Assembly (NCBI GenBank): GCA_024734555.1
Contig: JANPWX010000155.1
Coordinates: forward strand, 21,890-85,889
Length of the DNA stretch: 64,000 bases
Source of the DNA: Trochalopteron elliotii
Taxonomy: Eukaryota; Chordata; Aves; Passeriformes; Leiothrichidae
Direction: 5' to 3'
The notes beneath the pieces are model-generated. The model did no database searches and was not told the DNA's origin. It worked only from the letters and a program-made list of their open reading frames with translations. The translations under genes and the position numbers were made by a program. How positions within the stretch are numbered: the stretch's first letter is position 1; each line of letters starts with the position of its first letter. Below, piece after piece: positions 13,101 through 20,700 of the stretch.

Positions 13101-14842
13101 TTGTATCCATATCCTTGTCCCCGTGACCCTTTTGCATCCCTGCTCTCTGTGTAAATCATTCTAAATTGATTCTAATCCCATTTTCTTGTGTATGCTCTAT
13201 CTGTGCATTCAGCATTAGAGTGAACCTTGCCATCAAACTCTGTTGAAGCCACACTTTTAGAAATTCATACAAAAACCTGTTTGTTTTTTTTTTTTGCCAA
13301 TCCCTTCAGTGGTGGCTAAGGGAGGGGTCAGAGGATGGACCAAGCTCTGGGACAAGATGCAGTGGGCAGAAAATGATGTCCAGGAGGTTCCACCTGGATA
13401 TGAGGAAGAATTTTTTTCCTGTGCAGTGACTGAGCAGATTGTCCAGAGAGAGTGTGGAGTGTCCCTCACTGGGGATATTCCAGAGCTGCCTGGATATCAG
13501 CCTGTGCCATGTGGAGGGGATGGCTCTGCTTGAGGATGCTGGACTGGATGACCCACTGTGGCCCCTTCCAAGCTGAATCAGCTTGTGATCCTTCTTCTTT
13601 CCCCTCTCTCCCACACAGCCCCACGGGTGTTATCCATGGTATGTAGAGAGAGAGAGAGAATTACAATCTCTGGGACTGGAAGGGATGTCTGGAGATCATC
13701 CAGTTCAAACCCCCTTGGCCAAAGCAGGGTCACCCGGAGCAGGTGACACAGGCTCTGGAATTTCTCCAGAGAGGGAGGGAGGAAATGATGCCTTTAGTTT
13801 TAGCTTCCATGTATTTCAGGTTCTGTGCTGCCCAGGGGTGCAGCTCTGAGCCCACATTCAGTGTCACTCAGCTCTGCACAGAGCAGGGACAGAAAACAAA
13901 TCCTTTTCCCGTTGGAGACCAAGCACAAACTAATTCAGGCCCAAAAGCATAAACAACACTGGACTGAAGAGAGAAAACAAGAAGGATAGGACTTCATAAT
14001 CTGAAGCTGTAATTGGACAATTAAACCCCAATAGGCAAATGGACCAAAATTTGTAAAAGTGTGAGACCTCGTGACCGTTTGTCCATTTTGTGACCATTTT
14101 AAATCCATCCTGGGTGTAGCCCTGGCCAGGCTCTTAGGATACACTGCCCAAAGTGTATCCTTTAAGGCCTTTTAATAAATATCTACTTTATTCTCTAGCT
14201 CTGTCCAGTCTCTGTTCCAGCTCAGCCTTCCCAAGGTATCACCAGGGCAGCTGTTCCAGAGCTCTGTCACCCTCCGTGTACAGGGACTGTTCTTGATATT
14301 GAAGTAGATCTCGTTGTGTTTTAGTTTTACCGCCATTGCTCTTCGTCCTGTCGCTGGGCACCTCTGACCAGAGCCGCCCCCGACCCCTCAGAAAAGCAGA
14401 ATACAGAGAATATCACCCACAGCATCACCGCACACCCACCCCTGCCCGCAGCGCTGCCCCGGGAACCACGGAACCACCACCGGCAGCATTTCCCGGTCTC
14501 TGTTTTCATTTGGAAACAAATCCCGCCCCTCGCCTGCCGCTCCTCCTCTCCCCGGGCCCAGTCTGAGCGCACTTTTCCCCTCACGGAACGCGCTCGGGAG
14601 CCGCAGCCCGCCGGGAGAAGCGCTCCCCTGACGGGAACCGACCCGCTGCCGTGAGGGGAGGGAGAGGAGAGAGAGAGGGAAGAGAACAGGGGAAGGAGAG
14701 GAGGAAGAAAAGGAGAGAGGGAGAAGAGGAAGTGGAAGGAGAGCGGACGGAGAGGGAGAAGAAAGGAGAGGAAGAAGAAAGGAGAGGGAGAGCAAAGGAG
14801 AGGGAGAGCAGCGCTGTCCTGCTCTCCAGACACCTACGACAT
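2648..14842 (-). CDS. ITGB3BP: ITGB3BP / CENP-R, inner-kinetochore protein (spliced gene; last coding exon not found)
   Basis: CENP-R is a subunit of the constitutive centromere-associated network (CENP-O/P/Q/U/R group) in the nucleus; it is also known as integrin beta3-binding protein and as the nuclear-receptor coregulator NRIF3. Coding exons, in transcript order on the minus strand: 14842-14838, 10466-10424, 7832-7694, 5479-5407, 4679-4601, 3885-3792, 2707-2648. All splice phases agree and the joined frame is open for 164 complete codons plus one base. Matches to the human protein as I remember it include VKRALNLD (human VKRSLKLD), YSPTTGT, the 26-codon exon 88-113, and ALEGSRELEN. By comparison with human (177 residues) only about 13 C-terminal residues are missing, including the LxxIL receptor motif. 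The gene is head-to-head with EFCAB7. The protein diverges fast outside the named blocks. Identity is firm; exon 1 and the 5479 acceptor are less so. Confidence 0.88.
3047..3071. repeat. (CTGT)6 microsatellite
   Basis: About six uninterrupted CTGT units in the ITGB3BP intron between exons 6 and 7. Confidence 0.9.
3792..3885 (-). CDS. ITGB3BP: ITGB3BP coding exon 6
   Basis: TTCCAG acceptor, 94 bases, GTGAGG donor, ends in phase 1. It opens with ALEGSRELENILG, nearly identical to human ALEGSRELENLIG, and ends with AELQKTQEL (human REMQKTKEL). Confidence 0.93.
4601..4679 (-). CDS. ITGB3BP: ITGB3BP coding exon 5 (coiled-coil segment)
   Basis: ACACAG acceptor, 79 bases, donor GTCTGG. One base completes a Val codon, then 26 codons align without gaps to the human leucine-rich helix that starts FMMLLSKVEK and ends NLSSIQ; conserved positions include F88, S93, V95, I102 and N108-L109. 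The donor is a poor match to consensus, but it gives phase 0, which the next exon needs. Confidence 0.75.
5407..5479 (-). CDS. ITGB3BP: ITGB3BP coding exon 4 (divergent linker)
   Basis: Acceptor CGGAG after a pyrimidine-rich run, 73 bases, GTGAGT donor, ends in phase 2. It encodes an acidic/polar linker (NEQSDPEDGLSRR...) that aligns loosely with human EEQKHRNGLSNEK. The main support is that its phase fits both neighbours. The acceptor could be three bases further on (tandem NAG). Confidence 0.6.
7080..7146. repeat. (TAC)n-(TAT)n triplet microsatellite
   Basis: About 14 TAC units run directly into about 8 TAT units, in the intron between ITGB3BP exons 3 and 4. The C-to-T switch midway suggests an older point mutation spread by slippage. 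Confidence 0.95.
7694..7832 (-). CDS. ITGB3BP: ITGB3BP coding exon 3
   Basis: TTTCAG acceptor, 139 bases, GTGAGC donor, ends in phase 1. It encodes a serine/proline-rich stretch with the conserved YSPTTGT block, at residues about 17-63. Confidence 0.9.
9830..10095. other. AT-rich, repeat-free block, candidate conserved noncoding element
   Basis: Intron 2 of ITGB3BP. High-complexity AT-rich sequence with several homeodomain-like TAAT cores and no repeat signature. It resembles vertebrate conserved noncoding elements in texture only; conservation cannot be tested from the window. Confidence 0.25.
10349..10380. repeat. (TA)n microsatellite
   Basis: An interrupted TA run about 40 bases beyond the ITGB3BP exon 2 donor, within its downstream intron. 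Confidence 0.9.
10424..10466 (-). CDS. ITGB3BP: ITGB3BP coding exon 2
   Basis: A TTGCAG acceptor, one base completing the split codon, then 14 codons reading VKRALNLDTVKKDD and a GTAAGT donor (phase 0). It corresponds to the conserved human N-terminus VKRSLKLD. Confidence 0.87.
10467..13290. other. ITGB3BP intron 1, distal part; no gene seen
   Basis: No exon or recognisable repeat. The stretch around 12620-12880 is another complex AT-rich block like the one at 9830-10095. Short open frames are uncharacterised and unlikely to be coding. Confidence 0.6.
13300..13578 (+). mobile_element. CR1 LINE fragment
   Basis: Matches the 3' portion of avian CR1: the run from the block GAGGAAGAATTTTTTTCCTG through the CAGAGCTGCCTGGA region to GATGACCCACTGTGGCCCCT follows the familiar CR1 order. 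5'-truncated, as usual. Confidence 0.85.
13660..13785 (-). mobile_element. CR1 LINE fragment, right-hand half displaced by an LTR
   Basis: Minus-strand CR1 beginning after an (AG)n run; it includes the typical GAGATCATCCAGTTCAAACC block. The element resumes at 14242 after the LTR at 13786-14241, so the LTR is younger than this CR1. Confidence 0.75.
13786..14241 (+). mobile_element. Solo LTR of an endogenous retrovirus, family A copy 1
   Basis: A 456-base element starting TGATGCC and ending GGTATCA (TG...CA), with a TATA-like region, an AATAAA at about 14174 and a U5-like T-rich end. A second copy at 49450-49917 aligns over its full length. No internal retroviral genes adjoin it, so it is a solo LTR. 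It is inserted in a CR1. No exact target duplication is visible. Confidence 0.8.
14242..14380 (-). mobile_element. CR1 LINE fragment, continuation
   Basis: Continues the CR1 interrupted at 13785: the GCTGTTCCAGAGCTCTGTCA block and the CTTCGTCCTGTCGCTGGGCA block are diagnostic. It runs into the edge of the CpG island. Confidence 0.8.
14653..14808 (+). repeat. GA-rich near-homopurine tract
   Basis: About 155 bases almost wholly A and G on the plus strand with only a few pyrimidines, lying just inside ITGB3BP intron 1. Such tracts can form triplex or G-rich structures; that is inference here. Confidence 0.9.
14838..14842 (-). CDS. ITGB3BP: ITGB3BP coding exon 1 (ATG plus two bases)
   Basis: On the minus strand an ATG in good context (G at -3) is followed by TC and a GTAGGT donor. 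Spliced to the G that opens exon 2 it gives Met-Ser-Val-Lys-Arg, against human Met-Pro-Val-Lys-Arg, with the same phase. The next best donor, at 14577 (GTTCC before GTGAGG), fits the phase but has no nearby in-frame ATG. Confidence 0.55.
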
Positions 14843-14972
14843 CCCGGAGTCGTTCCCGCCGCCTCCCCTTCGGAGATCCCGCCGTGCTGCCGCCAAACGC
14901 CGCCGGCTGGAAACGGCGCTGAGGGCGGGCCGGGCCGGGGCGGGGCCGAGGAGCCCGGCTGGGCTGTGGGGC

Positions 14973-15346
14973 CAAGAGAGAGACCCCCGGGACCGAGATC
15001 ATCGACACCTAGAGCCCCGGGGCCGAGACCGAGATCGCGGAGACCGAGAGCCCCGGGGCCGAGACCGAGATCACCGAGACCGAGACCCCCGGGACTGAGA
15101 TCGAGAGCCCCGGGGCGGAGACCGAGATCACGGAGACCGAGAGCCTCGGGGCCGAGAGCGAGACCCTCAGGGCTGAGATCGAGACCCTCAGGGCTGAGAT
15201 CGAGACCCTCAGGGGCCGAGACCAAGTACCCCGGGGCGGAAACCGAGACCCCCGGAGCCGAGACCGAGAGCCCCGAGATCCCCGAGACTGAGACCGAGAC
15301 CCCTGAGACCGAGAGCCCCGGGGCCGAGACCGAGATCGAGACCGGT
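14973..15346. repeat. GC-rich GAGACC/GAGATC/GAGAGCCCCGGG minisatellite
   Basis: About 370 bases of degenerate 6-base-based repeat (GAGACC, GAGATC, GAGAGC separated by CCCGGGG or CCGG). Because the unit length is a multiple of three, long open frames appear on both strands; these look like by-products, not genes. Confidence 0.9.
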
Positions 15347-15512
15347 GTCGGTGTGGGCTCGTCGGGTCCCGCCGTGCGCGGTAGGAGCCGGGCCGGGGCC
15401 GGTGATGTTCGGGCGGCGGGTTCGGATCGGCCAAAGGCACCTCAGGAGTCCCTCAAGGGATCGCCGAGCAGGGCTGAGGGAGGGCTGATTCCCCTCAGGG
15501 CTGGACAAAGGG

Positions 15513-15517
15513 CATAT

Positions 15518-15568
<51 letters not shown>

Positions 15569-15590
15569 TCTATCTATCTATCTATCTATG
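15513..15590. repeat. (TTTA)n-(TCTA)n compound microsatellite
   Basis: About 13 TTTA units followed by about 6 TCTA units at the right edge of the CpG island, in EFCAB7 intron 1. Confidence 0.95.
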
Positions 15591-15764
15591 TGGGTGGCAA
15601 ATTTAGCCCTTGAAGCCCCCTGTGCCCACTAGGGAGGGAGGTGACGGAGATCCATGCGGGAAAAGTTTCCTCGTTTCGGGTGGACGAGGCCGGAGCAGGG
15701 CAGAGCTTCCCTGTGCGAATGTGGGTTCTGTGTGGATGAAGGTCAGTGTTGCCATGGAGGGTCT

Positions 15765-15900
15765 GGCTTTGGCCATCAGGAGGAATTTCTTCCCAGAAAG
15801 GGTGATTAGACATTGGAAGGGGCTGCCTAGGGAGGGATGGAGTCCCCATCCCTGGAGGTGTCCAAGGAAGGACTGGACATGGCACGCAGTGCTCTGGGCT
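15765..15900 (+). mobile_element. CR1 LINE fragment
   Basis: CR1 3' region with the AGGAATTTCTTCCCAGAAAG block, GGCTGCCTAGGGAGG and CCATCCCTGGAGGTGT in the standard order. Confidence 0.88.
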
Positions 15901-16115
15901 GAGAATAGAACACTGGTTTGTGTTGGAAGGGACTTTAATGCTCATCCAGTTCCACCCATGGGCAAGGACACTTTCCACTGTCCCAGCTTGTCCCGTTCAG
16001 CCTGGCCTTGGACGCTTCCAGGGATCCACAGCTTCTCTGGGCACCCTGTGCCAGGCCCTCCCCACCCTCACAGGGAGGTATTTCTTCCCAGTCTCTAATC
16101 TAAACCTACTCTCTC
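15901..16115 (-). mobile_element. CR1 LINE fragment, inverted relative to its neighbour
   Basis: Minus-strand CR1: GTGTTGGAAGGGACTTTAAT, CAGCCTGGCCTTGGACGCTT and AGGTATTTCTTCCC in order. It abuts the plus-strand CR1 to its left, forming a head-to-tail inverted pair. Confidence 0.85.
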
Positions 16116-17537
16116 CCTGTTTGGAAGCCTGGGCTGGATTGCTCCCCTCTGTCTATTTTTCTGAAGTGTCATTTATCCAGTAAAAATGTCCCAGCCTAAG
16201 CCATGGGGCTGCTGGCAGTGCTGTCACTGAACCATTGCTCACTGGGTTTCCCAGCGATGGATTGGCAGCACTTCCTGACCCATAAAAGAAATATCTCAGT
16301 AATGGGAAATCCAAGGAGTACAAACAAGAGTTCACATTTTCTAAACTGGTTACTGGAAAATTAACATTTATTCTTCTTCTCCTCCTTGCCTTTCCCCCCC
16401 AGTTCCATTCCATGTGTATAACACTGGTGCTTAATTATAGTGACACCCGTTTGCAGGAGCCAGGCTGTGCCAGGGGATCCCTGTGGGGTTCTGCTGGTGC
16501 CTGTGTAATATTAAAGTGTCAGGGTGTTACAAATTGGGTACTTCATCCTTGATAAGCAATGATTATCTGCCTTTCCCAAGTGTGAAAGACCTGTATAACT
16601 CAACAAGGTGCCAGTGATTGAGGCCTCCTGAGTAAAAATCCAATGAGTCCTGAAGGGGACCCTGGGATGGTGTTGTCTTGTTGCTGAACTTGAGATGATC
16701 CATTTATTAGACTGGAATATATTTCCTGGAGTCAACGTTGGGTAAAATAATACAAGAGGCTGTTCAAGCAACAGCACAACAGGATTTAGTGCCCCTCTGT
16801 GATGGCCTTCTAAAAACCTTAATCACCCCTGGTGGAAGCAGAAAGCTGCTGTCAGAGTCTGCTGACCATTGCTGAGCAAACAGCATTAGTTACTGCTTTG
16901 AGTTGTTTTAATAATTGAGAAAAAAAAAAAGTGTTTCTGGTTTTTTTCCATTCTTTTATAATTGTATGGGCCTTGGACTTAAAAGGCCTGAGTTGCTCAA
17001 AGTTTTATGCACACTTATTTTTAAAGTTATGCATGTTTATTTCTATTATTTATATTTAGGTAACTCTAAGAAATAGAATTCTGGGCTTAACCTGGCTTTT
17101 TTTTTTTAGATTAAGGGTTCCAATTGGGAGCAGTTATGTTTTGTTGAGTTATATAACTAAAAAGAGAAAACATGGATGGCAAAGCCTTGCTTCACAGATA
17201 ACATGAAAATGTGCTTTTGTGCTTTCAAAAATCAAGACTACATAATATTTCTATAACACTTGTAATATCAAATGCCTGAAACTATAAAATACAGTGAAGT
17301 TAAACTTTTTACTGCCAGTGGAGGATAAACTGAATAAGTAGAGCTCAAACTCTTTCTCCTCGTGGATCTCATGGTGCTTACCTCCAAGTGTAAATAATTA
17401 TTCCCATCCCTGATTTAGAGAAAAAAAAGGATATGACCTGGATGTTTGGATAATTGGAGCTTGTCTGTGTTTCAGAGGACAACCAAAGGCATTATTAACA
17501 TAGTTACAAATTCTAACTGGAATTTCATCCCCCACAG
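16116..17537. other. EFCAB7 intron 1, proximal part; no gene seen
   Basis: AT-rich intronic sequence with homopolymer runs near 16920 and 17099. No exon or clear repeat. Confidence 0.6.
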
Positions 17538-17538
17538 G

Positions 17539-17707
17539 ATGGCCAGCACTCCTGGGAATCAGAGAGCCACACACTCAGAAAATCCCCAAGGGAAGAAGTC
17601 CCAGCATGCAGAAGAAGCCATTTTTTACATGAACTGCAGAGCAGCTTATCTGACTGTCTTAAAAAGCAGCTTAGAAAATATTAAATCAAAAGAACAGCTC
17701 AGTTTAG
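17539..17707 (+). CDS. EFCAB7: EFCAB7 coding exon (residues 1-57)
   Basis: The acceptor CCCACAG leaves one base before the ATG, so essentially all 5' UTR is in an upstream exon. The first ~25 residues are poorly conserved, then NCRAAYLTVLKSSLENIKSK matches human closely. Donor GTAATG, phase 1. Confidence 0.93.
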
Positions 17708-20700
17708 GTAATGACTGGATCTTTTTCCCCTCTAACTCTTGCATGGGGTGATTGCAGTGGGCATAAAGTCAGTAACTGGTTTAAGGAATTGAGAGTAGTT
17801 TTGGATGCCTGGTGGAAGTGGGAATGCCAACCAGACGCATTTTATTGTAGATTATTTTATTATAGATTTTATTTGTAAATCACCAGGAGGAAAAGTCTCA
17901 GTTCAGTTTAGAGTGGACCTTTGTCCTGGCACAGAAAACCACCATAACTGTGTTCCATGAGAATTCTTACTCCTTATCTCATCTCCTCCTGAATTACACT
18001 TTCATAGACTGGAATCTCAAGGTCTCTTTTTTTTTTTTGTCCAGACTATATTTGTGTATAAGTGGTGGTGGAGTTGTCAGCAGTACAACAGAAAAAAGCC
18101 CCAAAAACCTCTGAGTGCTTCAGCTGCACTAAATAAGGCTGTTGGTAGAAACTGAAAGCTGTGGGGCTTTGTTTTGAAAACTTCAAGAATTTCAAGGGGA
18201 AGTGAGAAAAATTTACCTGAAAAATGGAAGTTGGTTTCTTAATAATATATCTTAATAATATATCATAATAATATATGACAGGTAAGGTGAGGAAAGAGTA
18301 AGGTAAGGCTGAGTGCTAAATAACCTCAGTTTTGAAGGTTTCACTACACCAGATAAAATTTCTCAAGCAAATGCAATTCCAACTTTGCAACTTTGGAGTT
18401 GTAGGATTGTGTGCTCTGTTTGGGTGTTGATTTTTTTTTTCTTAGAGCATTTTTGTTCTTTTTTAAAAGGTTTTTCGTGGAAACCACCTCTGTAAAAGAT
18501 GAGTGCACTGATTGTAGCTTCTTTCAGAACATGAAATTCCACATATTAACAAGCACATTCCTACAGCTTGTGACTTGGTGCTCTCCAGGCTTTCCCAGCT
18601 GCAATAAAAGGGCCTTTATGACATCCTAATGATAGTTTGGGATAATCTGGATTTTAACAGAGGGGTGGTGTGAACAAATGTCCATCTCACTAATAAATGC
18701 TTTGGCTTTCAGCTCTATCCATATGCCACTTGGCTACACAGCAAGTGTTTGGGCATTTTGCTTTCAAGGTCAACTTAGAGAGGGCAGTTAGTTGTTTAGA
18801 CCCTCAATCCTTTCACAGATCTTTAGAAATTTATTTTAGAATTTGTAAGCATTGAGAATTGAAGACTCATATTTCTTCTTAAGTCAATTTTGGCATTTCT
18901 CAAACAAGTGGTGCCAATGTTTAAGCATCTCTTGCTTCATGAAGTTTGGCTGATATTCCAAACTAAAGTGCTCACTTTAGAGATTGGCCCTGTGAAATTT
19001 TATTTGTAGGAGTTTTGCTTATCCCCAAATAGGAGTTTAATTTTCTATCTGTTGTAATATTACTGGGGTGATTTAGACCATAAAGAAGTCAAAATAAAAG
19101 ATGCAGTCTGATTGAACTTTCACAACTAAAAATTGGGAGGCATGTAAGGAATGGCAAGTGCTGATCTCCCTGGAGATATAAAATGTAGGATTGTGTATTT
19201 GAAGAATATCTGTCAAATATCATCATGTGCTGCACTGACATTCCAGGGAACTCTCCTATCCATGGAAACAAACCCACAGAGTCCCTGCCCTTCCTTCCCT
19301 GGCTGCCCTTGACACTGAAATCCCCAAACCATTGCCCCATGGCTGGGGAAAGATGTGTGCCCTGCTCTGCTCTGCCTCCTCCAGCAGAGGTGGCAGGGCA
19401 TAAATCATTGTTTAGGGATTAACAGCAGAGGTGCCTGGTTTGGTTTTTTGTTTATTTGTTTGTTGGTTTGTTTGGTTTGCTGGTAACACGAGTCCCACTG
19501 AGCATTGTCACCGTGCCACCACCTCATTTCACAGATGCTCCTCAGTAGTTCCCAGCACAGGCTGGGCACTGCTCAGCTGGCTCACAATCAAATGCCAGCC
19601 CAGGCAGAGATGGAGGATCTCCTGTGCTTCCCTCCAAGATTATTTGGGAAGATATAAAAGCATCCCTCTCATTACAGATAGACTGTGCATTTGAATTTAA
19701 TTTCCATTTAGCATAATACCTTCATCACACTGAAAACTGAAGGGATGTTTTCACTAAAGGCCTTGAAGAGGCAAAGAGATCCAGCAAATGAATTTTGGAG
19801 AATGCCAAATTCTCCAAAGGTATAACATCCATGGCACTGGTTGCATGTGTGCTATCATTTTTCCTTTCAAACTCATGTTGTATAATTTGAATTGATACAT
19901 TCAAATGTTACAGGTGTGACATAAAATGTTGTCTCAGATAAATTCTGCTCTAGATCTCAGTTCTTGGCAAGTGCAAAGATGATGCTGGTCTTACTAAAAG
20001 TAGGATCTAATAATGTGCAGAGTTAAAAATAATATATTCTTGATACTAAGACTGGATTAGGCTGAATTTTACATTTCAGACTGCCTTTGAGTTCATGGAT
20101 ATTTTGATTTAGATCATAACCAAAACTGTCCTTCAGACCCACTTTTCTCTTGGAGTGATTTGGCTTTAAAAAAATCTGAACATGTAAAGTGACTCAAGGA
20201 TGTTTGGAGAAATCTCCTTTTCTAACAGCTGGAATGTATATTTAATACTGTGTTTTATTGTTCAGTGCTTCAACAGGCTGGAAGAAATCCTTCTCAGAAG
20301 ATCATTAACAAATACTGGACTTCACAAACCACTTCACTGAATTTTGATGATTTTTGTGCTATTTTAAAAAAAGAAAAGCCAGCTACAAAAAATGAACTGC
20401 TTGAGGCATTTGGGAAAATAGACACAGATAAGGCTGGATATATTTTACATGATGAACTTTGTAAAATTCTTACAACAGTGAGTATCGCTAGAAACTTAAT
20501 TATCCGTCTTTAATTAGCAGAGATTTTGGAAATTAGATGGTACTGAGAGCTGGGATTCCCTATTTTATGGAAGATTTTCATGCTGGGTTTCCAGGAGACA
20601 CCTCAGAATTTCATAAACTGATCTCTTTGATATTTAGTAACATTGTAAAGACATGATTTTTAATGATTTTTGACCTCTGTTTCCATGATTCAAATCAAAA

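Larger units (their letters stand above)
14340..15500. promoter_or_regulatory. CpG-rich bidirectional ITGB3BP-EFCAB7 promoter
   Basis: GC- and CpG-rich block between the first exons of two divergent genes, a configuration also found in human. The ITGB3BP start codon is at 14842 on the minus strand. EFCAB7 transcription should start to the right; a possible donor for its noncoding first exon is GTAGGA at 15381. The region also holds a purine tract and a minisatellite, annotated separately. Confidence 0.75.

Noticed and set aside
14333..14340. ATGGCG followed by GTAAAA on the minus strand as ITGB3BP exon 1
   Set aside because: The phase is wrong (it would put a stop at the start of exon 2) and the sequence is CR1.
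14577..14600. GTGAGG donor at 14577 as the end of ITGB3BP exon 1
   Set aside because: The phase fits and gives Val-Pro before VKR, but no in-frame ATG exists short of the minisatellite. Kept as the second choice.
14388..15440. Minus-strand open frames of 143-214 codons, Gly-Leu-Ser rich
   Set aside because: Reverse readings of the same minisatellite. Only the five-base ITGB3BP exon within this span fits a real gene.
14651..15613. A 320-codon plus-strand open frame across the CpG island
   Set aside because: It crosses the purine tract, the GAGACC minisatellite and the TTTA repeat; composition is repeat-driven and no domain is seen.
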